This document shows, piece after piece, positions 55,528-64,000 of a stretch of DNA of 64,000 nucleotides. Every line of letters starts with the position of its first letter. Within the stretch, counting starts at the first letter, position 1. Position numbers and translations under genes: made by a program. Origin of the DNA: Aromatoleum diolicum (GTDB lineage: Bacteria > Pseudomonadota > Gammaproteobacteria > Burkholderiales > Rhodocyclaceae); the NCBI RefSeq assembly GCF_012910955.1, contig NZ_WTVQ01000021.1, positions 1-64,000 on the forward strand, read 5' to 3'. The notes below the pieces were generated by a model that did no database searches, was not told the DNA's origin, and worked only from the letters and a program-made list of their open reading frames with translations.

Positions 55528-56115
55528 ATGTCCTACCGTTACGACTACGAAGTCATCACCGAATGGATTTCGCCGGGCGAAAAGGTGCTCGATCTGGGAT
55601 GCGGCGACGGCAGTCTGCTCAAGCACCTCGTCGAGGTGCGCCAGGTGCAGGGTTACGGCGTCGAGAATGACCCGGACAAGTTGCTCGCGTGCACCCGCAA
55701 CGGCATCAACGTGATCCAGATGGACATGGAAAAGGGGCTGGCCGGCTTCGAGGACGGGTTCTTCGACCACGTCATCATGAGCCTGTCGCTGCAGGCGATG
55801 CACAACACGCAGGGGATTCTCGCCGAAATGCTGCGGGTGGGCCGCGAGGCGGTGGTGAGCTTTCCGAACTTCGGCTACTGGCGCCACCGCCAGAGCATCC
55901 TCAACGGCCGCATGCCGGTGTCGGAGAGCCTGCCGCACCAGTGGTTCAACACGCCCAACGTGCGCTTCTTCACGATCTCGGACTTCGACGCACTGTGCGA
56001 GATGAACGGCATCGTCGTGCGCGAGCGCCTGGCCTTCGACGAAGGCACGCTGATTCTGGACGAGCCGAACTTCCTTGCCAGCGTGGCGGTGTACCGGCTC
56101 GGCCGCGGGAACTGA
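55528..56115 (+). CDS. metW: MetW, methionine biosynthesis protein
   Basis: A 195-residue methyltransferase-fold protein. The SAM-binding motif VLDLGCGDGSLL lies at about 20-31, and EMLRVGREAVVSFPNFGYWRHR is a MetW signature. MetW works with MetX and is needed for its activity in several proteobacteria. It starts two bases after the metX stop. Confidence 0.94.
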   Translation: MSYRYDYEVITEWISPGEKVLDLGCGDGSLLKHLVEVRQVQGYGVENDPDKLLACTRNGINVIQMDMEKGLAGFEDGFFDHVIMSLSLQAMHNTQGILAEMLRVGREAVVSFPNFGYWRHRQSILNGRMPVSESLPHQWFNTPNVRFFTISDFDALCEMNGIVVRERLAFDEGTLILDEPNFLASVAVYRLGRGN

Positions 56116-56130
56116 AGGTACGTTTTTCGC

Positions 56131-56206
56131 TGTAGGAGCGGCTTCAGCCGCGAATGGGCCGTGCAGTGTTTGATGGCGCCGATTCGCGGCTGAAGCCGCT
56201 CCCACA
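56131..56206. repeat. REP/BIME-like inverted repeat, copy 2
   Basis: Arms of 25 bases (56131-56155 and 56182-56206) are complementary at 24 positions, with a 26-base centre. The arms share the AGGAGCGGCTTCAGCCGCGA core with copy 1. It lies 15 bp after metW. Confidence 0.9.
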
Positions 56207-56238
56207 GTACAGCCCCCGGCCAGGGGCCGGGGTGTTAC

Positions 56239-56556
56239 TCAGCCGACGACGAAATTCGCCACGTCGACGCGCACGGTGGGCCGCCCCAGCGCGACTGCGG
56301 TGACGGTGGCGAATTTTTTCGCCCAGTCGCCGCCCTGCTTGAAACGGTCTTCGCCGCCGTACTTGGCGACATTCAGGATCATGTCGAGCACCAGGATCTT
56401 GCCCATCGGGTTCGACGGCGTGCATTCGAGGGTTTCGAACTCGTTCGACAACCACGCACGCGCCTGATCCTTGGCCAGACCGGCGCTGTCGGCATCGGAC
56501 ACGATCGTTTCGTAATCGCGCCCGGCACCGAATGAAACGGTAATGTGCTGCGTCAT
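56239..56556 (-). CDS. Conserved-looking hypothetical protein, 105 aa
   Basis: A 105-residue soluble protein, not assigned to a family. It has a regular composition, no signal peptide and no membrane segment, and ends DVANFVVG. GAGAGGAGAAGACG precedes ATG 56556, which supports translation. It stands alone between metW (convergent, with REP copy 2 between them) and the AmpG gene (divergent). Confidence 0.7.
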   Translation of the reverse strand: MTQHITVSFGAGRDYETIVSDADSAGLAKDQARAWLSNEFETLECTPSNPMGKILVLDMILNVAKYGGEDRFKQGGDWAKKFATVTAVALGRPTVRVDVANFVVG

Positions 56557-56752
56557 CGTCTTCTCCTCTCACTTTGCGTGATTATGTGGTGAATCCATTC
56601 TGAGCGCCCATTCTCCGGCGACTTTGGCAGGCAGGCAAGCGCATACGCAGGCGTATCGCTGCAGTGCATGATTGTAAGCCGCTGCTGCCGTCCCGACGCC
56701 GCCACCGGCAATCTGGGATAATGCCGCCTGACCCTCGCCGAAAGCCCTTTCC

Positions 56753-58060
56753 GTGCCTCCCTCAGTGCCCAGTTCTGCCCGCCCTGCCTGGCTCGCCACC
56801 CTGCTCAACCGCCGGATGCTGATCTGCATCTTCACCGGCTTCTCGTCGGGCCTGCCGCTGTATCTGCTGCTGAACCTGGTACCCGCCTGGCTGAAGACCG
56901 AGGGCCTGTCGCTGAAGGCGATCGGCGCCTTCGCGCTGATCCAGTTTCCCTACACCTGGAAGTTCCTGTGGGCACCGCTGCTCGACCGCTTCGGCATCCT
57001 GCCCTGGCTGGGCCGGCGGCGCAGCTGGATGCTGGTGTCGCAGTTGGGCCTCGTCGCGACGATCGCGTGGCTCGGCCAGCTGTCGCCGGTGGACAACCTG
57101 TCGCTGGTGGTCGGCCTGACGGCGATGGTGGCCCTGCTGTCGGCGACGCTGGACATCGCGCTCGATGCGTTCCGGCGCGAGCTGCTGCCGGAAATCGAAC
57201 TCGGGCTGGGCAATGCGATCCACGTGAACGCCTACCGCATCGCCGGGCTGGTGCCGGGTTCGCTGTCGCTGATCCTCGCCGACCGCCTGCCGTGGAGCCT
57301 GGTGTTCCTGATCACCGCGCTGTTCATGCTGCCGGGCGTCGTGATGACACTGATGGTGAAGGAGCCGCCGATCGCGAGCGGCGCGCCGCGCACGCTGCGC
57401 GATGCGGTGGTCGAGCCCTTCCGCGAGTTCTTCGGCCGCCACGGCGTGCGTTCCGCGCTGCTGGTGCTGGCCTTCCTGTTCCTGTACAAGCTCGGCGATT
57501 CATTGTGCACCGCGCTGGCGACGCCGTTCTACCTCGACATGGGCTTCAGCAAGACCGAGATCGGCCTGATTGCGAAGAATGCCGGGCTGTGGCCGGCGGT
57601 GATCGGCGGCATCCTCGGCGGCATCTGGATGCTGAAGCTGGGCATCAACCGCGCGCTGTGGCTGTTCGGCGTGGTGCAGGTGGTCAGCATCCTCGGCTTC
57701 GTGTGGCTCGCGGCGATCGGACCGGCGCCGTCCGATGCGGCGCGCCTGGCCGCCCTCGCGGTGGTGATCGCCGGGGAGGCCACCGGCGTCGGGCTCGGCA
57801 CCACGGCCTTCGTCGCCTTCATGGCGCGCACCACGCATCCGGCCTATACCGCGACCCAGCTCGCCCTGTTCACCAGCCTGATGGCGGTGCCACGCACCTT
57901 CATCAACGCTTCGGCCGGCTGGCTGGTCGAGATGATGGGCTGGTACAACTTCTTCTGGGCCTGCTTCTTCCTTGCCATTCCGGGCATGCTGCTGTTGCTC
58001 AAGGTTGCGCCGTGGAACGGCGAGGCCCGCGCGATTGCCGCAGCACCCGGCCGCGCCTGA
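56753..58060 (+). CDS. ampG: AmpG-type MFS permease
   Basis: A 435-residue permease of the major facilitator superfamily with 12-14 predicted membrane segments. The FTGFSSGLPLYLLLNLVPAWLKTEG and FPYTWKFLWAPLLDRF segments are AmpG hallmarks. It imports anhydro-muropeptides for cell-wall recycling. GTG 56753 is the start. The gene lies 14 bp before the glycosylase gene, so they may be co-transcribed. Confidence 0.92.
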   Translation: MPPSVPSSARPAWLATLLNRRMLICIFTGFSSGLPLYLLLNLVPAWLKTEGLSLKAIGAFALIQFPYTWKFLWAPLLDRFGILPWLGRRRSWMLVSQLGLVATIAWLGQLSPVDNLSLVVGLTAMVALLSATLDIALDAFRRELLPEIELGLGNAIHVNAYRIAGLVPGSLSLILADRLPWSLVFLITALFMLPGVVMTLMVKEPPIASGAPRTLRDAVVEPFREFFGRHGVRSALLVLAFLFLYKLGDSLCTALATPFYLDMGFSKTEIGLIAKNAGLWPAVIGGILGGIWMLKLGINRALWLFGVVQVVSILGFVWLAAIGPAPSDAARLAALAVVIAGEATGVGLGTTAFVAFMARTTHPAYTATQLALFTSLMAVPRTFINASAGWLVEMMGWYNFFWACFFLAIPGMLLLLKVAPWNGEARAIAAAPGRA

Positions 58061-58074
58061 CGGATTTTTCCTCG

Positions 58075-58803
58075 ATGAGCTCCGACACCCCCACCTCCCT
58101 GATCGCCGCCGCCCGCGCGCTGTCGCACACCGTCGACGCGATGCGCTTCGCCGCGCCGGTCAGCCACGTGTACAACCCGCTCGACTACGCCTGGGCGATC
58201 CACGAACACTACCTGCGCCGCTACGGCGCGGGACGCAAGCGCGTGGTGTTCATCGGCATGAACCCCGGCCCCTTCGGCATGGCGCAGACCGGCGTGCCCT
58301 TCGGCGAGATCGACACCGTGCGCGACTGGCTGGGGCTGGCCGGTGCGGTCGGCAAGCCCGCCACCGAGAACCCCAAGCGCCCGGTCGAAGGTTTCGCCTG
58401 CGCGCGCTCCGAAGTCAGCGGGCGACGCCTGTGGGGCCTGTTCCGCGAGCGCTTCGGCAGCGCCGAGGCCTTCTTTGCCGAGCACTTCGTCGCCAACTAC
58501 TGCCCGCTTGCGTTCTTCGACGGCGGCCGCAACCTGACGCCGGACAAGCTGCCGGCCGCCGAATCGCAGCCGCTGCTCGCCGCCTGCGACGAACACCTGC
58601 GCCGCATGGTCGAGGCGCTCGCCCCCGAATGGGTGATCGGCATCGGCGCGTGGGCGGAAAACCGCGCGGCGGAAGCGCTGGCCGGCCGCGGCGTGCGCAT
58701 CGGCCGCGTGCTGCACCCCAGCCCCGCAAGTCCCGCGGCCAATCGCGGCTGGTCCGAGGCGGCCAGCCGCCAGCTCGCCGAACTGGGGATCTGGGAACGC
58801 TAG
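58075..58803 (+). CDS. SMUG1-type uracil-DNA glycosylase
   Basis: A 242-residue protein of the single-strand-selective uracil-DNA glycosylase family. The uracil-pocket motif FIGMNPGPFGMAQTGVPFGE (about 59-78) is characteristic of SMUG1, NYCPLAFFD follows, and the DNA-intercalation loop region LHPSPASPAANRGW is near the C-terminus. It removes uracil and oxidised pyrimidines from DNA. SMUG1 is less common in bacteria than Ung. Confidence 0.9.
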   Translation: MSSDTPTSLIAAARALSHTVDAMRFAAPVSHVYNPLDYAWAIHEHYLRRYGAGRKRVVFIGMNPGPFGMAQTGVPFGEIDTVRDWLGLAGAVGKPATENPKRPVEGFACARSEVSGRRLWGLFRERFGSAEAFFAEHFVANYCPLAFFDGGRNLTPDKLPAAESQPLLAACDEHLRRMVEALAPEWVIGIGAWAENRAAEALAGRGVRIGRVLHPSPASPAANRGWSEAASRQLAELGIWER

Positions 58804-59119
58804 TCCCGCAGGGCGATGAGCGAAGCGCGAGGCGCTATTCCGGCGAGCCGCCGTGGCTCGCGGTTCGGAGGATGTCGCCTTGGGCCCCTCCGCCCCACCG
58901 TCCGTCCTGACTCCTCGAAAGCCCGGTAGGCGCGCCTACCGAAGCCACGGTATTCCCCTCCATACGGTAGGGTGAGCTGCAATTTTTTGTTGCATGTCGG
59001 GTTTGCCTCCCCGCACCCGGTGTGACATTTTGATAACCCGTAGCAATAAAACCCGCCCTTCATAGGGCCGCTACGACGCTCGTCGCAACGCTGTCTCACA
59101 GGTTTCTGGGGAGGGTCAG
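58804..59119. other. Gap before the injection-system genes
   Basis: About 316 bases without a supported gene. It contains a perfect 16-base palindrome, GGTAGGCGCGCCTACC (58925-58940), and an AT-richer stretch (58978-59050) where the promoter of the injection-system operon could lie. A clear -35/-10 pair was not found. Confidence 0.5.
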
Positions 59120-59716
59120 TTGGCGTCGCATCTCGGAATTCTTGCGGTCTTGCAGGCCTTGCGCGAACGTTTGTCGATTCGCATGGCAGCGCGCCTGGGC
59201 GGCAACCCGCAGGTCGAGATCCTCGGTTCGCAGTCGCTGACCGGCACGCCGCAGCCGAATACCGACACGCTCGGCCTGTACGTGCACCGCGTCTCGGTCG
59301 ATCCCTTCAGCCGCAACCGTCATCTGCCCCCTCAGCCGGGCCGCCATCTGCCGCGCCCGGAGCTGCCGGTCAATCTCCACGTGATGCTGATCGCTTGGTG
59401 CACGCATACCGAGCAGGAAATCAGCTACCTCGCGACAGCGATCCAGATCATCGGCAGCGCGCTGTCGCTCGAAAGCGCCGACGTGAGCCTCGCCGACCCC
59501 GACTGGGGGCACGAAGACAGCGTGCAGGTGCTGCCCGAAGAGATGAGCACCGAGGATCTGATGCGCATCTGGGACAGCCTGCCGGGCGACTACCGGCTGT
59601 CGGCGCCCTACCTGATCAAGACGGTGCGCCTCGCGCCGGATCTCGACCGTGCCGACGGGCCGCCGGTGCGTACGTTGGTGTTCCCGATGGACGAGCGCGG
59701 CGGGACGGCGCAGTGA
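59120..59716 (+). CDS. DUF4255 protein (contractile injection system cap-type)
   Basis: A 198-residue protein of the DUF4255 family, found in extracellular contractile injection systems and similar to the tube-terminating cap (Pvc16-type) protein. The segment LGLYVHRVSVDPFSRNRHLPP and DYRLSAPYLIKTVRL are typical. TTG 59120 is used as start, with GGGGAGGG four bases upstream. It is the first gene of the run; its stop overlaps the next start codon. Confidence 0.85.
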   Translation: MASHLGILAVLQALRERLSIRMAARLGGNPQVEILGSQSLTGTPQPNTDTLGLYVHRVSVDPFSRNRHLPPQPGRHLPRPELPVNLHVMLIAWCTHTEQEISYLATAIQIIGSALSLESADVSLADPDWGHEDSVQVLPEEMSTEDLMRIWDSLPGDYRLSAPYLIKTVRLAPDLDRADGPPVRTLVFPMDERGGTAQ

Positions 59717-60474
59717 TCGTCGAGACACTCGTGCTGCATGCCAGCGATTTCATCGAATGGCTCGACGCGAGTGGTCCGCAGAATGTCGCACGGCGCGTGG
59801 TGCCGGCGCAGACGCTCGACGTGCGCCTGTCGCTGGCGCCGTCCGATCTGCAGCTGATCCACAAATCCTCCGGCACCGCACTGTGGCGCCGGCAGCCCGA
59901 GGCGCTGCGGCAGGTGATTGCGGGTGAAGCGGCACCCGCGGACCTGCTACCGCCGGACGAGGCGCTTTTTCCGATCGCCGGCGAGGTCAGCGATCCGGCC
60001 GGGCATTTCCTGCCGCGACGCTTCTCGTTCGACGCCGGGCAGCGTACCGGTCACCGCCTGCGCCTGTTCCGCTCCGCGCTCGGCACGCGCTTCGGCAACG
60101 CCGGCGGGCTGACCGGACGCACGGAACTCGCGGACGGGACGCCGGTGGCATGGGCCGTGCTGGAGCTGCGCGTCACGCCGCCGCTCGCCGATCCCTTGGA
60201 TTTCGTCGCGCAGAGCGACGCGCACGGCGAATTCCGCCTGTCGCTGGAACGCCTGCCGGCGCTGACGAAGGATGCCCCGGCCGAAACCTATCCCGCCAAG
60301 CTCAAAGTGCGCGCCGGGCCCGACGGCAGCGATCCGGACACCCTGCCGCAGGCCCAGGTGCGCGGCACCGGCGGCTCGCCGTTCAAACAAGAACTCGCGG
60401 TGGACATTGCGCCGGGGCGCATCGCCACCCTTGCCAGCCCGGGACGGGATGCTCTCGTCCTGCGCTTCCCCTGA
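59713..60474 (+). CDS. Unknown protein of the contractile injection operon
   Basis: A 253-residue protein. GTG 59713 overlaps the stop of the DUF4255 gene (GTGA), so translation is coupled. No enzyme motif is seen. The middle part (about 140-190, AVLELRVTPPLADPLDFVAQSDAHGEFRLSLERL) looks like an immunoglobulin-like or carboxypeptidase-regulatory-type beta sandwich, which suggests a structural particle protein. It may be a baseplate or accessory piece. No family assigned with certainty. Confidence 0.75.
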   Translation: MIVETLVLHASDFIEWLDASGPQNVARRVVPAQTLDVRLSLAPSDLQLIHKSSGTALWRRQPEALRQVIAGEAAPADLLPPDEALFPIAGEVSDPAGHFLPRRFSFDAGQRTGHRLRLFRSALGTRFGNAGGLTGRTELADGTPVAWAVLELRVTPPLADPLDFVAQSDAHGEFRLSLERLPALTKDAPAETYPAKLKVRAGPDGSDPDTLPQAQVRGTGGSPFKQELAVDIAPGRIATLASPGRDALVLRFP

Positions 60475-60503
60475 GCCGATACGCAGCCCCGAAGGAGACC
60501 GAC

Positions 60504-62684
60504 ATGCCCGAGTACCTTGCCCCTGGCGTCTTTGTGGAGGAGACGAGTTTCCGCAACAAGTCCATCGAGGGCGTCGGCACCAGTGTCGCGGCGCTGGTGG
60601 GCCCGACCCGCAGCGGACCGCTGCGCGGGGTTCCCGAAGTGATGACGAGTTACGCCGAGTTCGAGCGCATCTTCGGCGATGCGTCGGACCTCGAGATCGG
60701 CGCGGGCGGTGCGGCGGTGCTCAATCACACGGCGCACGCGGCACGCGCCTTCTTCGACAATGGTGGCAAGCAGCTCTTCGCTGCGCGCGTGGTAGCGGGC
60801 ATCAATGCCGCCGGCCCCGATGCGGATGGCCTGTGGCCGAACGCGGCACTCAAGGAGGACGCGGGCAACACGGTCAAGTTCTTCAGCCGCTTCCCCGGCA
60901 AGATGGGCGAATACACGCTGGAACTGCGCTGGCGCGACAGCGAGAACCTGCTGCGCAGCGAAACGCCGAAAACCGCGAGCGGCACCAACCTGTATTTCCT
61001 CGAGGCCACCGGCGTGGCGCTCGCGGCGAAGGTGAGCGGCGCGATCGCGAATGCCGCCTTCCCGGTGGACCTGAAGGCGATCGTGAGCCTCGATGGCGCC
61101 AATCTCGCGATCCAGGGCGCGCGCGCCGAGATCGTTTCGATGGCCGACCCGGACAATCCGGCGGACATCGCCGCCGGCCAGCTCACCGCGCTGAACCCCG
61201 CGCAGTTGCCGGCGAATGCCCGCCTGACCCGCGTTTTCGCGCGCCAGCCGGCCTCCGGCGCGCTCGCGGCGGGCACCTCGGCCGAGCTGCAGCTCGCCGA
61301 GGTGGTTGACCTGTCCGCCTACACCGGCGGCGGCGACTGGGGCGACCTGAAGGTGCTGCGCGGCACGCTCGATGCGGCCGGCGAGACCTTCACGATCACC
61401 GGCGACACGACGCTCAACCCGGGCGTCGCGGATCCGATCACGCTGCCGCTTGCGGCGCTGGCCGCGGCGCCGGGCGCGGCACGCGCGATGATCGTGCTGC
61501 GCAGCTTCGACATCGACGTGCGCAACGGCGGGCCGAACGGCGAGGTGATCTATACGTACGGCGGCCTGTCCACCGCGGCGGAGGGCGCCTCCAGCCTCGC
61601 CACCGCGCTGCCGGCAAGCCCGGCGCGGCGTGCCGAAGCCCTGAGCTCGCCGATCGCGTGCGTGCTCGGTGAGGGGGCGACCGGCGACGCCATCCAGACC
61701 GCGCTGATCACGGTGTGCGACCCCGCGGCGCTGAACCCCGGCGCGAGCTCGCTCGACGAACCGCGCTACCTGATCACGCTGACGGGCGGCAGCGACGGCG
61801 GCGAGCCGACGTCGACCGATTACGCGGGCGAAACCGACGAGATCAAGGGCAGCACCGGCCTGAAGGCGCTCGAAAGCGTCGAAGACGTGTCGATCGTGAT
61901 GACGCCGGCCGCGGCGGCGTCCGACGAGGACAACCACACAGCCGTCGTGATGGAGGTGCAGAAGCATTGCCGGCGCATGCGCTACCGCATCGGCATCGTC
62001 GATGCGCGCTCCAGCCAGAGCATCGGCGAGGTGCGCCAATTCGCCGGCCAGTTCGACGATTCGCGCCTGGCGTTGTACTACCCGTGGGTCGTGATTCCCG
62101 ACCCGACCGGCGCGCGACGCCAGATCGCGGTGCCGCCGGCGGGCTTCATCGCCGGGGTGTATGCGCGCACCGATGTCGACCGCGGCGTGCACAAGGCGCC
62201 GGCCAACGAGATCGTGATGGGCGCGCTGCGCTTCGAACAGCAGATCAACACCTTCCAGCAGGAGCTGCTCAACCCCAACGGCATCAACTGCCTGCGCTCC
62301 TTCGCCGGGCGCGGGCACCGCGTGTGGGGCGGACGCACGCTGTCGAGCGATCCGGAATGGAAGTACGTCAATGTGCGGCGCTACTTCCTGTACCTCGAGC
62401 GCTCGATCGAGAAGTCCACGCAGTGGGCGGTGTTCGAGCCGAACGGCGAGGCGCTGTGGGCCAACATCCGCTCGAGCGTCGAGGACTTCCTGTTCAGCGA
62501 GTGGCGCAACAGCCGGCTGCTGGGCGGCACGCCGAAGGAGGCGTACTTCGTGCGCTGCGACCGCTCGACGATGACGCAGAACGACATCGACAACGGCCGC
62601 ATGGTGTGCCTGGTCGGCGTCGCGGCGCTGAAGCCCGCTGAATTCGTGATCTTCCGCATCGGCCAGAAGACCGCCGACGCCTGA
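60504..62684 (+). CDS. Contractile injection system sheath protein
   Basis: A 726-residue tail sheath protein. It begins PEYLAPGVFVEE, the start common to sheath proteins of phage tails, pyocins and injection systems. The C-terminal region (WVVIPDPTGARRQIAVPPAGFIAGVYARTD ... NPNGINCLRSFAGRGHRVWGGRTLSSDPEWKYVNVRRYFLYLERSIE) is the conserved sheath core. A large insertion of several hundred residues (about 150-450) makes it longer than typical eCIS sheaths (350-500). GAAGGAGACCGAC precedes ATG 60504. Confidence 0.94.
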   Translation: MPEYLAPGVFVEETSFRNKSIEGVGTSVAALVGPTRSGPLRGVPEVMTSYAEFERIFGDASDLEIGAGGAAVLNHTAHAARAFFDNGGKQLFAARVVAGINAAGPDADGLWPNAALKEDAGNTVKFFSRFPGKMGEYTLELRWRDSENLLRSETPKTASGTNLYFLEATGVALAAKVSGAIANAAFPVDLKAIVSLDGANLAIQGARAEIVSMADPDNPADIAAGQLTALNPAQLPANARLTRVFARQPASGALAAGTSAELQLAEVVDLSAYTGGGDWGDLKVLRGTLDAAGETFTITGDTTLNPGVADPITLPLAALAAAPGAARAMIVLRSFDIDVRNGGPNGEVIYTYGGLSTAAEGASSLATALPASPARRAEALSSPIACVLGEGATGDAIQTALITVCDPAALNPGASSLDEPRYLITLTGGSDGGEPTSTDYAGETDEIKGSTGLKALESVEDVSIVMTPAAAASDEDNHTAVVMEVQKHCRRMRYRIGIVDARSSQSIGEVRQFAGQFDDSRLALYYPWVVIPDPTGARRQIAVPPAGFIAGVYARTDVDRGVHKAPANEIVMGALRFEQQINTFQQELLNPNGINCLRSFAGRGHRVWGGRTLSSDPEWKYVNVRRYFLYLERSIEKSTQWAVFEPNGEALWANIRSSVEDFLFSEWRNSRLLGGTPKEAYFVRCDRSTMTQNDIDNGRMVCLVGVAALKPAEFVIFRIGQKTADA

Positions 62685-62701
62685 ACCCTGGAGAAAGAGT
62701 C

Positions 62702-63160
62702 ATGGCCATTCTTCGCGAAACCCCGTATTCCGCGTTCAACTTCCTGGTCGATCTCGAGCCGGGCCAGGGCACCGAGGTGCAGGCCGGCTTCTCGGAAGTC
62801 TCCGGGCTGAATGCCGAAGTCACCGTCGCCGAATACCGCGCCGGCAACGACCGCAGCAACTACGTGCGCAAGGTGCCGGGCATCCACAAGGCCGGCGATG
62901 TGACGCTCAAGCGCGGCGTGATCGGCGTGCAGAACCTGTACGACTGGCTGGAGAAATGCCGCACCGGCAAGATCTCCGAGGCCAAGCGCGACATCGTCAT
63001 CAAGCTGCAGTCGGAGGACCGCGCCGACACCGTGCTGAGCTGGAAGCTGCGCGGCGCGATGCCGATCAAGTGGACCGGCCCGACGCTGACCGCGAAGGGC
63101 GGTGGCGACGTGGCGATGGAAGAGCTGGTGCTGTCGGTCGAGACGATCGAGCAGGAGTAG
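62702..63160 (+). CDS. Contractile injection system inner tube protein
   Basis: A 152-residue tube protein of the T4 gp19-like family. The pattern SAFNFLVDLEPGQG, FSEVSGLNAEVTV, YRAGNDRSNYVRKVPG and VTLKRGVIG is typical. Subunits stack into the rigid tube driven out by the sheath. It lies 17 bp behind the sheath gene with GGAGAAAGAGTC upstream. Confidence 0.95.
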   Translation: MAILRETPYSAFNFLVDLEPGQGTEVQAGFSEVSGLNAEVTVAEYRAGNDRSNYVRKVPGIHKAGDVTLKRGVIGVQNLYDWLEKCRTGKISEAKRDIVIKLQSEDRADTVLSWKLRGAMPIKWTGPTLTAKGGGDVAMEELVLSVETIEQE

Positions 63161-63164
63161 CCCT

Positions 63165-64000
63165 GTGCTGCTTGCCGACAAGCGGATCGAGCTCGACCCG
63201 CGCCCCGCGCCGCGACGACTGGCGCCGGTCGAGGTGGTGATGATCGGTCACTGCCCGTCCGTCGATGGCAACGCCGAGTGGAAGCGGCTTGCGCGCGATG
63301 CGGCGGTGCTGGCGGAGATCGCGTCGCTGGGCTTCACCGCGGAAGTCACGCGGCTGCGCGCGCTCGACGATGGCACGAGCGAAGCCGCGCCCGGCGACGG
63401 CGCGTTGCAAGCGCTGTACCGCCTGCCCATCCCGATCCACTCGCTCGGCTACTTCCAGGCGCTGTTCCCGCAGGCTTTCGATACCGACGGAGACTACCGC
63501 AGCGCGCTCGCGGGCCGCGCCGCGTGGCTGCCGGCAGCGGTGCAGGACTTCTTCGCCGGTAGCGAAACCGGCTTTCGCGACACGCGCACGCTGTGGATCA
63601 TCCGCGTGCCCGAATCCGAGGGCGTACGCGCGTTCCTGCCGCAGCCCGACGCGAAGCTGATCGAACCGTCGCAGCTCGGCGCCTTCGAGCGTGCGCTGCT
63701 GGTCGCGCGCGCCGGCATCATCGCGCTGCCGGATCTCGAACGCCTGCTGGTACCGCCAGCGCTGCCGGACATTCCGCGCGTTCGCCTGGAGAACCCCGAC
63801 CCGGTGTTCCTGCCCTGCGGCACCGAGATCGACGATACGCACCGCGAGCGGCGGCATTCGAACGAGATGCCCGCCGCCAGCGCGTCGCTCCCCGCGCTCG
63901 ACATCGTGCCGCCCATCGTGCGTGCGCTCGCGCGCCTGCGGCCCGACATGCAATGTCTGCTGGCGCTACCGTTCGACCTGCGTCCGCGTGACGAACTGCC
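63165..64000 (+). CDS. Unknown injection-system protein, incomplete at window end
   Basis: An open frame from GTG 63165 runs without a stop to the window edge (278 codons seen). It starts four bases after the tube gene stop. The segments VEVVMIGHCPSVDG, PIPIHSLGYFQALFP, TLWIIRVPESEGVRAFLPQP and RAGIIALPDLERLLVP suggest a particle structural protein, perhaps a second sheath-like paralogue, because multiple sheath genes are normal in such operons. The family is not certain. Confidence 0.75.
   Translation, partial: MLLADKRIELDPRPAPRRLAPVEVVMIGHCPSVDGNAEWKRLARDAAVLAEIASLGFTAEVTRLRALDDGTSEAAPGDGALQALYRLPIPIHSLGYFQALFPQAFDTDGDYRSALAGRAAWLPAAVQDFFAGSETGFRDTRTLWIIRVPESEGVRAFLPQPDAKLIEPSQLGAFERALLVARAGIIALPDLERLLVPPALPDIPRVRLENPDPVFLPCGTEIDDTHRERRHSNEMPAASASLPALDIVPPIVRALARLRPDMQCLLALPFDLRPRDEL

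Noticed and set aside
56569-56835. An 88-codon minus-strand frame upstream of the ampG gene
   Set aside because: It overlaps the ampG start on the opposite strand and has no family features or ribosome binding site.
59120-64000. The sheath and tube genes as a Myoviridae prophage
   Set aside because: The DUF4255 protein and the absence of capsid, terminase or integrase genes in the visible part favour an extracellular injection system; the part beyond the window could still change this.

Overview
The window is high-GC DNA with dense coding on both strands and gene content typical of a denitrifying betaproteobacterium of the Aromatoleum/Azoarcus/Thauera group (Rhodocyclales). The assignment rests on a complete aerobic benzoyl-CoA (box) cluster with BoxR, a second cluster encoding a bzd-type ATP-dependent aryl-CoA reductase, and a polyhydroxyalkanoate phasin. 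No rRNA, tRNA, CRISPR array or complete insertion sequence was seen.

1-20.2 kb: a frameshifted exported amidohydrolase, a plus-strand hydratase/3-hydroxyacyl-CoA dehydrogenase pair, then a 16 kb minus-strand catabolic block. The block holds a TetR regulator, two crotonases, two SDR dehydrogenases, a benzoate-CoA-ligase-family enzyme, a TRAP transporter, an acyl-CoA dehydrogenase, a GNAT acetyltransferase and four aryl-CoA reductase subunits in the order N-O-P-Q. Six copies of an inverted repeat, TGAnTGA-N4-TCAnTCA (two with one mismatch), sit in front of its transcription units, so the block looks like one local regulon. The likely job is uptake, CoA activation, dearomatisation and beta-oxidation of a benzoate analogue under anoxia. 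The exact substrate is not readable from sequence.

20.4-22.6 kb: a small lipoprotein (DUF3304-like) and a DUF2235/Tle1-type lipase, which resemble a type VI secretion immunity-effector pair and lie between the two aromatic clusters.

22.6-43.0 kb: the aerobic benzoyl-CoA region. The minus strand carries a 3-hydroxyacyl-CoA dehydrogenase, a rubredoxin, a hydratase, a hotdog thioesterase, an alpha/beta hydrolase, a five-gene branched-chain-type ABC importer, benzoate-CoA ligase, a DUF4863 protein and boxD. The plus strand carries boxR, boxC, boxB, boxA, a 3-oxoadipyl-CoA-type thiolase and a hemerythrin-domain protein. Together these import benzoate, make benzoyl-CoA, epoxidise and open the ring, and convert the product to acetyl-CoA and succinyl-CoA. 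BoxR control is suggested by TGCA motifs at the boxR promoter. The same TGCA-N-TGCA pattern flanks the phasin promoter at 44.3 kb.

43.1-58.8 kb: mostly housekeeping genes: DCC-family protein, lipase-like hydrolase, phasin, U32 protein, DUF3592 protein, CHASE-GGDEF cyclase, YbiT-type ABC-F ATPase, a three-heme cytochrome-like protein, the regulatory PTS (EIIA, HPr, EI), metX-metW behind a SAM-II riboswitch and terminator and flanked by two REP/BIME inverted repeats, AmpG-type permease and a SMUG1-type glycosylase.

59.1-64.0 kb: the start of a contractile injection system (DUF4255 protein, unknown protein, large sheath, tube protein, and an open gene running off the window).
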